In this document: positions 53,770 to 61,998 of the stretch, one piece after another | How positions within the stretch are numbered: the stretch's first letter is position 1 | How the letters are laid out: every line of letters starts with the position of its first letter | From: Sphingomonas sp. AP4-R1 | Lineage (GTDB): Bacteria; Pseudomonadota; Alphaproteobacteria; Sphingomonadales; Sphingomonadaceae | Direction: 5' to 3' | Length of the DNA: 64,000 nucleotides | Assembly (NCBI RefSeq): GCF_013113735.1 | Contig: NZ_CP053346.1 | Coordinates: forward strand, 1,502,001-1,566,000 | Position numbers and translations under genes: made by a program | Notes under the pieces: model-generated | Database searches by the model: none | The model's input: only the letters and a program-made list of their open reading frames with translations | Told to the model about the DNA's origin: nothing

Positions 53770-55272
53770 ATGTCCACGCAATCTGACGACGTCATCCCCG
53801 AAGAACGCACCGCGCGCCTGCCTTATGGCTTTGCGCGCGCGCAGGGCGTGCTGGTGGTGGGCGAAGAGAGCGGACCGGTGTGCCTGCATCGGCCCGGCGC
53901 GGCCTTGCCCGCCTTGCTGGAGGTGCAGCGCCTGTTTGGCAGCGGCCTGCCGTGGCGCGGCGTGGCGGATGCCGAGTTCGAGCGGGCGCTGCAGGCGCAT
54001 TATCGGGACACGGCGGGCGGCGCTGCCGATATCGCGACCGAGGCGGATACCGATCTGGCGGCGCTGGCGGACAGCGCCAGCGCGGTCGACGATCTGCTCG
54101 ACATGAAGGATGACAGCCCGGTCGTCCGCCTGATCAACGCGCTGCTGCTGGAGGCGGTGAAGGAGCGTGCCTCGGACATCCATGTCGAGACGCAGGAGCG
54201 GCGGCTGATCGTGCGCTTCCGCGTGGATGGCGTGCTGCGCGACGTGGTGGAGCCCAATCGCGCGCTGGCGCCTTTGCTGGTGAGCCGCATCAAGGTGATG
54301 GCGCGGCTGGATATCGCCGAGAAGCGGATTCCGCAGGACGGGCGCGTCACGGTGCGCGTGGGCGGGCATGAGATCGACGTACGCGTCTCGACCATTCCCA
54401 CCCAGCATGGCGAGCGCGTGGTGATGCGTCTGCTGGATCGCGGATCGGTGCAGCTGGATCTGGCGACCTTGGGCCTGCACGGGCGCGATCTGGCGCTGTT
54501 CGAGCGGCTGCTGCAGCGGCCGCACGGGATGCTGCTCGTTACCGGGCCGACGGGCTCCGGCAAGACGACGACGCTCTATGCGGCGCTGGCCAAGCTCAAC
54601 GATCGCAAGCGCAATATCCTGACGGTCGAGGATCCGATCGAATATGAGCTGGCGGGCATCGGCCAGACGCAGGTGAACGCCCGCACCGACATGAGCTTCG
54701 CGCGGGGCCTGCGCGCGATCCTGCGGCAGGATCCGGACGTGATCATGGTCGGCGAGATCCGCGATCAGGAGACGGCCGAGGTGGCGGTGCGCGCGGCGAT
54801 GACGGGGCATTTCATGCTCTCCACGCTCCACACCAATTCGGCGGTGGGCGCCGTCACGCGGCTCGTCGACATGGGGGTGGAGCGTTACCTGCTCGCGCCG
54901 ATGCTGGTGGGGCTGGTGGCGCAAAGACTGGTGCGGCGGCTGTGCGCGGTCTGCCGGCGCGAGGAGCCGGCGGATGCGCGCGACGTGGCGCTTCTGGACG
55001 GGGCGATCGCGGAGGGCGAGCCGGTGTGGCGCAGCGTCGGCTGTCCGTCGTGCCGGGGCGAGGGCTTCCGGGGGCGGCAGGGGCTGTACGAGATCGTGGC
55101 GGTCGATCCGGCGATGGCGGCGTTGATCCACGACGGCGCGCCCGAGGCGGCGCTGGTGGCGCATGCGCGGCAGCATGGGCCGGGGCTGCTCGATGAAGGG
55201 CTGGCGGCGATCCGCGCGGGCGAGACGACGGTGGAGGAAGTGGCGCGGGTGACGCGGGACGACGTTGGATGA
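53770..55272 (+). CDS. gspE: Type II secretion ATPase GspE
   Basis: The cytoplasmic ATPase that drives pseudopilus assembly, 500 residues. N-terminal GspL-binding region, then N2E-like segment with DDSPVVRLINALLLEAV and ASDIHVETQERRLIVRFRVDG. Walker A is TGPTGSGKTTT near 258-268; the Asp box (LTVEDPIEYEL), Walker B (DPDVIMVGEIRD) and His box (TGHFMLSTLHTN) follow. The zinc-binding CM domain has two CxxC pairs (LCAVCRRE and GCPSCRGEG). The ATG at 53770 has GAGAGGGGG 7 bases upstream, which decides against the longer frame reading through the repeat. Confidence 0.95.
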   Translation: MSTQSDDVIPEERTARLPYGFARAQGVLVVGEESGPVCLHRPGAALPALLEVQRLFGSGLPWRGVADAEFERALQAHYRDTAGGAADIATEADTDLAALADSASAVDDLLDMKDDSPVVRLINALLLEAVKERASDIHVETQERRLIVRFRVDGVLRDVVEPNRALAPLLVSRIKVMARLDIAEKRIPQDGRVTVRVGGHEIDVRVSTIPTQHGERVVMRLLDRGSVQLDLATLGLHGRDLALFERLLQRPHGMLLVTGPTGSGKTTTLYAALAKLNDRKRNILTVEDPIEYELAGIGQTQVNARTDMSFARGLRAILRQDPDVIMVGEIRDQETAEVAVRAAMTGHFMLSTLHTNSAVGAVTRLVDMGVERYLLAPMLVGLVAQRLVRRLCAVCRREEPADARDVALLDGAIAEGEPVWRSVGCPSCRGEGFRGRQGLYEIVAVDPAMAALIHDGAPEAALVAHARQHGPGLLDEGLAAIRAGETTVEEVARVTRDDVG

Positions 55273-55282
55273 TGTATTCCCT

Positions 55283-55353
55283 CGTCATTCCCGCGAACGC
55301 GGGAACCCAGACTGCAACCGTGGGACTGGGTTCCCGCGTTCGCGGGAATGACG
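55283..55353. repeat. Palindromic repeat, family C copy 1
   Basis: CGTCATTCCCGCGAACGCGG and inverse CCGCGTTCGCGGGAATGACG, nearly perfect over about 28 bases per arm including AACCCAG/CTGGGTT. It fills the gap between gspE and gspF. Confidence 0.92.
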
Positions 55354-55393
55354 GATTGGTGTGCGTGCGGTCATGTTCGGATGGGAGCTGCTG

Positions 55394-56623
55394 ATGGCGG
55401 CTTTCACCTACAAGGCGGTGGATGCGGCGGGGCGCCAGCAGAAGGGCGTGATCGAGGCGGCGAGCGTGGCGGGGGCGCGGGCGGCCCTGCGCGAGCGCAA
55501 GCTGCTGCCCATGTCGGTGGAGGCGAGCAGCGCGAAGGCGGGCGTGACGGCCTCGGCACCGGCGGGGCTGCGCTGGTTCCGGCCGCGCGTGTCGGCACGG
55601 CAGCTTTCGACCGCGACGCGCCAGCTGGCCACGCTCATCGGCAGCGACATCGCCGTGGAGGAGGCGCTGGGTCTCGTCGCCGGGCAGGCCGAGACGAACC
55701 GGATGCGCTCCCTGCTGCTGGAGATGCGCGGGAGCATCCTCGACGGGCGGAGTCTGTCGGCGGCGATGGCCGATCAGCCGCAGGCCTTCCCCGATTATTA
55801 TCGCGCCTCGATCGCGGCGGGCGAGCAGAGCGGCAAATTGGGCGAGGTGCTGGGGCATCTGGCCGATTTCGTGGAGAGCCGGCACCGCGCGCAATCGAAG
55901 GTGCAGATGGCCCTGCTGTATCCGGCTTTGCTCGCTACCGTCAGCCTCGCCATGATGGTGCTGCTGATGGTGTATGTGGTGCCGGATATCGTCCGCGTGT
56001 TCGAATCGCGCGGGGCCGATCTGCCCTTGCTGACGCGCGCGCTGATCGGGCTCAGCCATTTCGTGCGGAGCTTCGGCTGGATCGTGGCGCTGTTGATCGT
56101 CGGCGGGCTGATCGGCGGGCAGAGGTGGCTGGCGGTGCCGGCCAACCGGCTGACGTTCGACCGGATGCTGGCGACGAAGCGGCCGACGGCGCGGCTGGTG
56201 CGCCAGTTCGCGGCGGCGCGCTTCGCGGCCACGCTGGGCCAGCTCGTGCAGAGCGCGGTGCCGTTGGTGGAGGCGCTGGGCGCGGCGGCGGCGACCACCT
56301 CCAACCGCTATGTGCGCGAACAGGCTTTGTCCGTGGCGGCGAAGGTGCGCGAGGGCGGGAGCCTCTCTCAGGCGATGCGGCAGGCGGATGTGTTTCCGGC
56401 GATGCTGATCGCGATCGTGGCGAGCGGCGAGGCGAGCGGGCGGCTGGGCCCGGCTCTGTCGCGCGCGGCGGGCGAGCTGGATCGCGAGCTGGATGCGCTG
56501 ATCACGGTGGTGGTGGGGCTGGTGGAGCCGGCCGTGCTGCTGCTGATGGGCGGCGTGGTGCTGATGATGGTGCTGGCGATCCTGTTGCCGATCGTGAACC
56601 TCAACAATCTGGCGGGGGCGTGA
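55394..56623 (+). CDS. gspF: Type II secretion inner-membrane platform protein GspF
   Basis: GspF is the polytopic platform protein around which the pseudopilus assembles. The 409-residue protein starts AAFTYKAVDAAGRQQKGV, typical for GspF, and has two homologous cytoplasmic domains (STATRQLATLIGSDIAVEEAL; RFAATLGQLVQSAVPLVEAL) with membrane segments near 168-192, 220-240 and 375-397. GGAG lies 8 bases before the ATG at 55394; an earlier in-frame start at 55361 is less likely. A family B repeat follows its stop. Confidence 0.94.
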   Translation: MAAFTYKAVDAAGRQQKGVIEAASVAGARAALRERKLLPMSVEASSAKAGVTASAPAGLRWFRPRVSARQLSTATRQLATLIGSDIAVEEALGLVAGQAETNRMRSLLLEMRGSILDGRSLSAAMADQPQAFPDYYRASIAAGEQSGKLGEVLGHLADFVESRHRAQSKVQMALLYPALLATVSLAMMVLLMVYVVPDIVRVFESRGADLPLLTRALIGLSHFVRSFGWIVALLIVGGLIGGQRWLAVPANRLTFDRMLATKRPTARLVRQFAAARFAATLGQLVQSAVPLVEALGAAAATTSNRYVREQALSVAAKVREGGSLSQAMRQADVFPAMLIAIVASGEASGRLGPALSRAAGELDRELDALITVVVGLVEPAVLLLMGGVVLMMVLAILLPIVNLNNLAGA

Positions 56624-56634
56624 GGCGGAACGGC

Positions 56635-56713
56635 CGTGCTCCTGCGAACGCAGGAGCCCAGAGCTTCAGGCGGTGCGTGCGTGGCCCTGGGCTCCTGCGT
56701 TCGCAGGAGCACG
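56635..56713. repeat. Palindromic repeat, family B copy 4
   Basis: CGTGCTCCTGCGAACGCAGG and inverse CTGCGTTCGCAGGAGCACG between the convergent ends of gspF and gspN, where it leaves about ten bases free on either side. Confidence 0.92.
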
Positions 56714-56717
56714 GTGG

Positions 56718-57470
56718 CTACATGGCCTCGTCGATCACCAGCCCCTGCGCGAACGGGAGCGCCGCGGCTCCGGCGGGCGTGAGGGCGAGATGCAGGCGGC
56801 CGGCGGCGATGCGGCCCTCGAAGAAACGGACGCGCGAGCCTTTGGCGGGGGTGGTCTCGATCCGGGTGGTGCCGTCGGGCAGAGGCAGCAGGCGCGTGAT
56901 GAGCGCGGGAACGGGATTGGGCTGGCCGCCGCCGATGGCCGTGCAGCTGCCGGCGTCGCTGGCGATCTCGCCGGTCGCCTCCGAGCGGGTGCCCGCGATG
57001 CGAAGCTGGCGCAGGGTGATCGTGAGCGCGGCATCGCAGGCGAAGGGCAGGCGTGGGCCGAAGGCGGAGAGCAATCCGCCGCCGCCGCTGCCGGCGAACC
57101 CTTCCAGCAGGGTGCCGCCGGGCGACACGGTGGCGGCGCCGGCGAGATCGGTGCCCGCGCCCGTCATCCGCACGTCGGCGGCGAAGGCGAGGCTGGCGAG
57201 CGAGCGCCACGGTGCCCAATGCCATTCGAGGCGATATGCGCCGTCGACCACGGCCTCGCCATTCCATAGGGTGCCCGCGACCGCCCAGCGCGGATCGCCA
57301 GACAGAATGAAACGGGCGGGGACAGTGACGATGAGCGCGACCAGATATGCGGCGAGGCCGATCGCGAGCCAGGGCCAGGCGCGGCGGATCGCCCCCGCCA
57401 CGGGCGCGCGCTGAGATGCGGCCGGATCGCCGCCGGCTGTTGCTGTCTCTGCCGCCAGCCCTTGCCGCAT
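56718..57470 (-). CDS. gspN: Type II secretion system protein GspN
   Basis: A 250-residue bitopic protein with one helix (AWPWLAIGLAAYLVALIVTVPA) and a periplasmic domain with the GspN pattern WAVAGTLWNGEAVVDGAYRLEWHWAPWRS. GspN is an accessory T2SS component present only in some systems. The ATG at 57470 has GAGGG about 8 bases upstream, but then its first 55 bases overlap head-to-head with the next plus-strand gene. A GTG at 57401 would avoid the overlap but has no comparable ribosome site. Confidence 0.85.
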   Translation of the reverse strand: MRQGLAAETATAGGDPAASQRAPVAGAIRRAWPWLAIGLAAYLVALIVTVPARFILSGDPRWAVAGTLWNGEAVVDGAYRLEWHWAPWRSLASLAFAADVRMTGAGTDLAGAATVSPGGTLLEGFAGSGGGGLLSAFGPRLPFACDAALTITLRQLRIAGTRSEATGEIASDAGSCTAIGGGQPNPVPALITRLLPLPDGTTRIETTPAKGSRVRFFEGRIAAGRLHLALTPAGAAALPFAQGLVIDEAM

Positions 57471-58447
57471 CGTGCCTGCCCTCTTTCCTTGCGCCCGCGC
57501 GGGCGGCGAAGACGTTGCCGCCGGCCGCCTTGCTCGTGCCGCTCACCGGCGCGAACGCCGCGCTCGGGCGCAGCATGGCGCGGGCCGGGGGGCTGGCGCA
57601 AGGCAAGGATGGCAAGGGCCTGATCGTCGCCGATACGGGCGGCACGCCGGAGGGCGCGGCGGCGGCGGCGCGGGATGCGATCAAGAAGGGCGCGGGGCTG
57701 ATCCTCGGGCCGCTGGCGGCGGCGGAAGTGGCGCCGGTCGTGGCGGTCGCGGGAAGCGTGCCGGTGCTGGCGTTCAGCAACGATCTGGCGCTGCGCGAGA
57801 GCGGCGCCTTCCTGCTGGGGGTGACGGCGGATCAGGCCGTATTGCCCCTGCTCAATTATGCCCGCTCGCGCGGGGTGCGGCGGGTGGCGGTGCTGGCGGG
57901 CACGGACGCCTGGGGGCTGCAGGTGGCGGCGGCGGCGAAACTGGCGGCGGTGCGCGGCGGGCTGGATCTGGTGACGGCGCCGGCGGGATCGGCGCTCGAT
58001 GCATTCCTGCGCGGGCCGGGGGCGCCCGACGCGCTGCTGGCGAGCGGCGATCTGGTGGCGCCGGCGCGCGCGATCGGCGATTCGGGCGTGCAGTTGCTGG
58101 GCGCCTTCACCGGGCTGGACGCGGCCCCCGCAACGCTGACGCAGATCGAGGGGGCGTGGCTCTCCGCACCCGATCCGGCCGGCTTCCGCACCTTCGCCGA
58201 TGCATTCGAGCAGGCCAATGGCGTGGCACCGGGCGTGATTGCGGGCCTCGCTTTCGACGCGGCCACTATCGCGCAGACGCTGCGGAAGGCGGGCTCGATG
58301 GATCGATCGGCCCTGCTTTCGGGGCGGAGCTTCGACGGCGTGTGCGGCGCGGTGCGCTTCCGCGCGGACGGGAGCGCCGCGCGCGCGATGGCGATCCTGG
58401 CGGTGACCAAGGGCAATTATCTGCTCGCCCAGCCTGCGGCGGCATGA
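57416..58447 (+). CDS. Periplasmic binding protein, branched-chain amino acid-ABC/LppC type
   Basis: A 343-residue exported protein of the type 1 periplasmic-binding fold, as in LivJ and the PBP activator LppC/LpoA. The N-terminus MRPDRRRLLLSLPPALAASC resembles a twin-arginine-like signal. Core motifs are LLVPLTGANAALGRSM, KGAGLILGPLAAAEVAPV, VPVLAFSNDLALRES and RRVAVLAGTDAWGL. It has no ABC permease genes beside it and lies between gspN and gspJ, six bases before the gspJ start. I infer an accessory envelope role; nutrient uptake is the alternative. Confidence 0.78.
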   Translation: MRPDRRRLLLSLPPALAASCLPSFLAPARAAKTLPPAALLVPLTGANAALGRSMARAGGLAQGKDGKGLIVADTGGTPEGAAAAARDAIKKGAGLILGPLAAAEVAPVVAVAGSVPVLAFSNDLALRESGAFLLGVTADQAVLPLLNYARSRGVRRVAVLAGTDAWGLQVAAAAKLAAVRGGLDLVTAPAGSALDAFLRGPGAPDALLASGDLVAPARAIGDSGVQLLGAFTGLDAAPATLTQIEGAWLSAPDPAGFRTFADAFEQANGVAPGVIAGLAFDAATIAQTLRKAGSMDRSALLSGRSFDGVCGAVRFRADGSAARAMAILAVTKGNYLLAQPAAA

Positions 58448-58453
58448 TCTCGC

Positions 58454-59068
58454 ATGACCCCCGTTTGCCCTGAGCGTGTCGAAGGGCCGTCCCTTTCTTC
58501 CCCCTTCGGGGCAGAAGAAGGACGGTGCTTCGACACGCTCAGCACGAACGGAGAGGGGAGCGTCGAGGGAGAGGCTGGCTTCACCCTGATCGAGATGATC
58601 GTGGCGCTGGCTTTGTTCGCGCTGATCAGCCTGGCCGCCTTCGCCCTGGTGGAGACGGTGCTGTCCGTGCAGCGGCGGACCGACAGGCGGCTCGACCGGA
58701 TCGCGGAGCTGGATCGCGCGCTGTATCTCGTCGGCTCCGATTTCGGGGCGCTGAGCGACGGGCCCTTCCTGATGAACGGGGCGGTGGGGATGCGCCGCAA
58801 CGCGGCCGGCGGGCAGGTGCTGGTGGGCTATGCCCTCGTCGGCAATGTGCTGATGCGATCGCGGGGGATGGAGCCGCGTGCGCTCGTTTCGGGGGTGGAG
58901 GCGGCGGCATGGCGCTTTCACCGCCCGGACGGGTGGCAGGAGGTGCCGACCCGCTTGCGTGAGCAGGGGCGGCCGGATGCGGTGGAGATGACGTTGCGGC
59001 TGGCGGCGCAGGATGGGGCGCCGGGGGGCACGCTGCGGCGTGTGATCCTGCTGCCGGCCGCACCGTGA
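58454..59068 (+). CDS. gspJ: Minor pseudopilin GspJ with repeat-encoded leader
   Basis: GspJ is a minor pseudopilin of the T2SS tip complex. Cleavage motif GEAG|FTLIEMIVALALFALISLAAF, then QRRTDRRLDRIAELDRALYL and a beta domain. The ATG at 58454 lies six bases after the preceding stop. The next 41 codons contain no ATG, GTG, TTG or CTG before the cleavage site other than CTC, so the family A variant at 58461-58551 must be read, giving MTPVCPERVEGPSLSSPFGA and GRCFDTLSTNGEG. Leader 42 residues. Its stop overlaps the gspK GTG start. Confidence 0.88.
   Translation: MTPVCPERVEGPSLSSPFGAEEGRCFDTLSTNGEGSVEGEAGFTLIEMIVALALFALISLAAFALVETVLSVQRRTDRRLDRIAELDRALYLVGSDFGALSDGPFLMNGAVGMRRNAAGGQVLVGYALVGNVLMRSRGMEPRALVSGVEAAAWRFHRPDGWQEVPTRLREQGRPDAVEMTLRLAAQDGAPGGTLRRVILLPAAP
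58461..58551. repeat. Palindromic repeat, family A copy 8, inside gspJ
   Basis: CCGTTTGCCCTGAGCGTGTC left arm and inverse GACACGCTCAGCACGAACGG right arm with inner CCGTCC/GGACGG pairing. It is open in the gspJ frame and encodes nearly the entire leader. Confidence 0.9.
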
Positions 59069-60081
59069 GGCTTTCCCCGTCCGTCATCCTGAACGTGTTT
59101 CAGGATCCATCGCCCTCCGCTCGCACCGGGCGCGCGGGTGGAGAAGGCGGGTCATCGATCCTGAAACACGTTCAGGATGACGTTGGGAAGGACGGGGAGG
59201 AAGGGGGAAGCGGGCCTCCGTCGCGCGAGCAGGGCATGGTACTGGTCAACGTGCTATTGCTCGTCGGGCTGGCGGCTGCGGTGCTGGCGATCATGGTGGC
59301 GGGGGACGATGCGGGGCTGCAGCGCGCCACGCGCATGGCCGAGGCCGCGCAGGCCGCGCAGATCGCGCGCGGGGGCGAGCTTTCGGCGGTGGCGGCGCTG
59401 CGGCGCGACATGGTGCAGGCGCCCGATCAGGACGATGCGACCGAACCCTGGGCCAATATCGACGAGAAGGGTGCCGCGATCGAGGGTGGGCGCTTCGCGA
59501 TGACGGTGGCGGACGCGACCGGCAAGCTCGACCTCAATGCGCTGACCCGCGACGATCCCGTCGCCAAGGGGCGGCTGGCGACGATGGCGGGCGCGCTGGG
59601 GCTGACGCCGGGCACGGCCGAGCGGATCGCGGGATATCTGCTGATCGCGGGACCCGTCGCCGATCTGGCGGAACTGGGCGCGGCGGGGCTGACCCCCGGC
59701 GAGATCGCGAAGCTGGCACCCTTCGCCACCGCTTTGCCGCTCAGGACGAGCATCAACCTGAATGCCGTGCCGGAGCCCTTGCTCGCCCTGCTGCTCGACA
59801 ATCCGGCGGCGGCGCGCGGGCTGGTCGCGCGGCGCACGCGCAACGGGCGGCTGACGCGCGACGATTTCTCGCTGGAGCAGGCGGCGATCCCGCCCGGCTG
59901 CGGCTTCGCCTCCAGCTTCTTCTGGTCGGTGGCGGAAGCGCGGATCGGCGGGACGAGCCAGCGGCTCACCAGCCTGATCGAGCGCCGCAAGACCGAGGAC
60001 GGCAAAGCCCTTGTCCAGGTCGTGGCGCGATGGCGGGGCCGCGCACCGCTGCAGGCGCCGCTCATCCCCTCCAGGCCATGA
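59065..60081 (+). CDS. gspK: Minor pseudopilin GspK with repeat-encoded leader
   Basis: GspK caps the T2SS pseudopilus; it is the largest pseudopilin (338 residues here, as usual). Cleavage site SREQG|MVLVNVLLLVGLAAAVLAIM: position +5 is Asn where most pseudopilins have Glu, matching the known lack of Glu5 in GspK. The later region has FAMTVADATGKLDLNALT, SINLNAVPEPLLALL and RRTRNGRLTRDDF. GTG at 59065 overlaps the gspJ stop (GTGA). The 57-residue leader contains a complete family D palindrome (VILNVFQDP then SILKHVQDDV). A GTG inside the repeat's left arm is an alternative start; the ATG at the cleavage site itself would leave no leader. Confidence 0.88.
   Translation: MRLSPSVILNVFQDPSPSARTGRAGGEGGSSILKHVQDDVGKDGEEGGSGPPSREQGMVLVNVLLLVGLAAAVLAIMVAGDDAGLQRATRMAEAAQAAQIARGGELSAVAALRRDMVQAPDQDDATEPWANIDEKGAAIEGGRFAMTVADATGKLDLNALTRDDPVAKGRLATMAGALGLTPGTAERIAGYLLIAGPVADLAELGAAGLTPGEIAKLAPFATALPLRTSINLNAVPEPLLALLLDNPAAARGLVARRTRNGRLTRDDFSLEQAAIPPGCGFASSFFWSVAEARIGGTSQRLTSLIERRKTEDGKALVQVVARWRGRAPLQAPLIPSRP
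59082..59182. repeat. Palindromic repeat, family D, inside gspK
   Basis: CGTCATCCTGAACGTGTTTC left arm and inverse GAAACACGTTCAGGATGACG right arm, with GGATCCATCG/CGATCC inside. Nearly perfect arms of about 26 bases. It is open in the gspK frame. Confidence 0.92.
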
Positions 60082-60110
60082 AGACGTTACGGAGTACGAA
60101 CGAAGAAAAT

Positions 60111-60133
60111 CGTTACAATACGGGTGTGTAACG
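60111..60133. promoter_or_regulatory. Operator-like dyad upstream of the DUF1800 gene
   Basis: CGTTACA at 60111-60117 and its exact inverse TGTAACG at 60127-60133 are separated by nine bases; a further CGTTAC lies at 60085. The surrounding 60082-60180 is AT-richer than elsewhere, as expected for a promoter. Such a dyad fits a dimeric regulator site, but no regulator gene is adjacent. Confidence 0.4.
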
Positions 60134-60282
60134 GTTCGCTTAACGCTTATTTCACCACCTTCCTTTATCTTCGGGGTCGTTGAAGGATCTCTCGTTTGTC
60201 GAGGGATCACTCGCATTGAGCGATCATGCATTTGGCGGCCCTTGGCGTTGAGCCGGGCAGGCGGGGTGAAATAGTGAGAGTG

Positions 60283-61998
60283 ATGCTGAACCGCGCTGGC
60301 CTGGCCGGCGCCATGATGCTCGCGTGCGGGCTTCTGACTTCCTGTGGCGGCGGCGGGGGTGGCGGTAGCAGCGGCACCGCGAGCCCCGCGGCCGTGGACA
60401 ACAGCGCCGCGCAGGCTGCTGCTGCGGCGGCGGCTGCGGCCGAAAAGGTCGCCAAGGAAGCGGATGCGGACCGGCTCGCCCGGCAGGCCACCTTCGGCCC
60501 GACGACGGCCGTGGTCGACCGGATCGTCTCGATCGGCGCCTCGGCCTGGATCGACGAACAGCTGGCGGCCAATGACAGCACCTATGCCGATGTGGCGGGC
60601 TGGGTGTCGCTCGACACCTGCGCCAGCGCGGACAATGTCTGCAACCGCCGCTATTTCAGCCGCGAACTGGTGGCGATGCGCTTCTACCAGAATGCGCTTT
60701 CCAAGCCCGATCAGCTGCGCCAGCGCGTGGCCTTCGCGCTCTCCCAGCTGCTCGTCACCTCCACGCTGGATACCAGCAATGCCTCGGGCATGGCGGGCTA
60801 TCAGCAGGTGCTGCTGAGCAACGCGCTGGGCAATTATCGCGACCTGCTGATGGCGGTGACGCTGAACAGCTACATGGGCGCCTATCTGGACGTGGCGGAC
60901 AGCAACAAGGCCGCGCCCTCCGAAAATTATGCGCGCGAGATGCTCCAGCTGTTCACGATGGGGCCGGACCAGCTCAACATGGACGGCACGCCGGTCAAGG
61001 ATGCGACGGGTGCTACCATCGCCAATTATTCGGCCGACGACATCAAGGGCATTGCCCGCGCGCTGACCGGCTGGACCTATGCCCATGCCAATGGCGGCGG
61101 GATCAACGATTACAATTCGCGCGATTATGCGCAGCCGATGATCGTGGTGCCGGGGCGCTACGACACCGCCGCGAAGAGCTTTCTTGGCGTGACGGTGCCG
61201 GCGGGCGCCTCGCAGGCGGACAGCGTGGCGGCGGCGGTGAATGCGGCGTTCAACAACGCCTCGACCGCGCCCCACATCGCGCATTTCCTGATCCAGCATC
61301 TCGTCACGTCCAACCCGACGCAGGCCTATGTGGCGCGTGTCGCCGCCGTGTTTGCCAACAATGGCAGCAACGTGCGCGGCGACATGAAGGCGGTGGTGCG
61401 CGCGATCCTGACCGATGCGGAGGCGCGCGGCGCCAACAAGACGGGCGACAATGCCGGCAAGGTGAAGGAGCCGGTGCTGCTGATGACCGGCATCGGCCGC
61501 GCGATCGGGATGACGACCGACGGCTACGCCTTCACGGCGCGCGACGGCAGCCTCGGCCAACAGGTGTTCCAGGCGCCCTCCGTCTTCAATTTCTATCCGC
61601 CCGATTTCCCGCTGCCGGGCAGCACGACGCTCGTCAGCCCGGCCTCCAAGCTGCTGACGACGGGCTTTTCGGTGCTCCGCAGCAACCTGGCCTATGACTG
61701 GACGGTGGGGGCCGCCACCACGCGCGGCGAGTTCGCGGTGAACAGCGCGATCTACGGCTCCACCGGCAGCTCGATCGACTGGTCGGCATGGGAAGCGTTC
61801 GGCACGGATATCGACGGGATGATCGATCGCATCGATTATCTGCTGATGAACCGGCAGATGAGCGCGGCGCAGAAGGCTGCGCTGAAATCCGCGGCGACCC
61901 CGATCACCGACGCCACCCCCTCGCTCCAGGCCCGCAAGCGCGCACAGGCGATGCTCTACGCGGTGCTTTCCAGCCCCTTCTTTCAGGTGGACCGCTAA
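60283..61998 (+). CDS. DUF1800 family lipoprotein
   Basis: A 571-residue predicted lipoprotein: signal peptide with lipobox LLTSC (MLNRAGLAGAMMLACGLLTSC), then a run of glycines, an Ala-rich helix and the DUF1800 domain. The domain shows ADRLARQATFGPTTAVVDRI, MRFYQNALSKPDQLRQRVAFALSQL, SENYAREMLQLFTMG and IKGIARALTGWTY. The biochemical function of this family is unknown. An earlier in-frame start at 60226 would bury the signal sequence; ATG at 60283 is chosen. The stop overlaps the DUF1501 start (TAATG), the standard partner of this family. Confidence 0.85.
   Translation: MLNRAGLAGAMMLACGLLTSCGGGGGGGSSGTASPAAVDNSAAQAAAAAAAAAEKVAKEADADRLARQATFGPTTAVVDRIVSIGASAWIDEQLAANDSTYADVAGWVSLDTCASADNVCNRRYFSRELVAMRFYQNALSKPDQLRQRVAFALSQLLVTSTLDTSNASGMAGYQQVLLSNALGNYRDLLMAVTLNSYMGAYLDVADSNKAAPSENYAREMLQLFTMGPDQLNMDGTPVKDATGATIANYSADDIKGIARALTGWTYAHANGGGINDYNSRDYAQPMIVVPGRYDTAAKSFLGVTVPAGASQADSVAAAVNAAFNNASTAPHIAHFLIQHLVTSNPTQAYVARVAAVFANNGSNVRGDMKAVVRAILTDAEARGANKTGDNAGKVKEPVLLMTGIGRAIGMTTDGYAFTARDGSLGQQVFQAPSVFNFYPPDFPLPGSTTLVSPASKLLTTGFSVLRSNLAYDWTVGAATTRGEFAVNSAIYGSTGSSIDWSAWEAFGTDIDGMIDRIDYLLMNRQMSAAQKAALKSAATPITDATPSLQARKRAQAMLYAVLSSPFFQVDR

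Noticed and set aside
32685..59182. CRISPR array or insertion sequences for the repeated elements
   Set aside because: The elements are dispersed single palindromes without regular spacers, and no Cas or transposase genes occur in the window.
59254..61560. A 768-residue minus-strand open frame
   Set aside because: Antisense to gspK and the DUF1800 gene, both with clear motifs and coupling.
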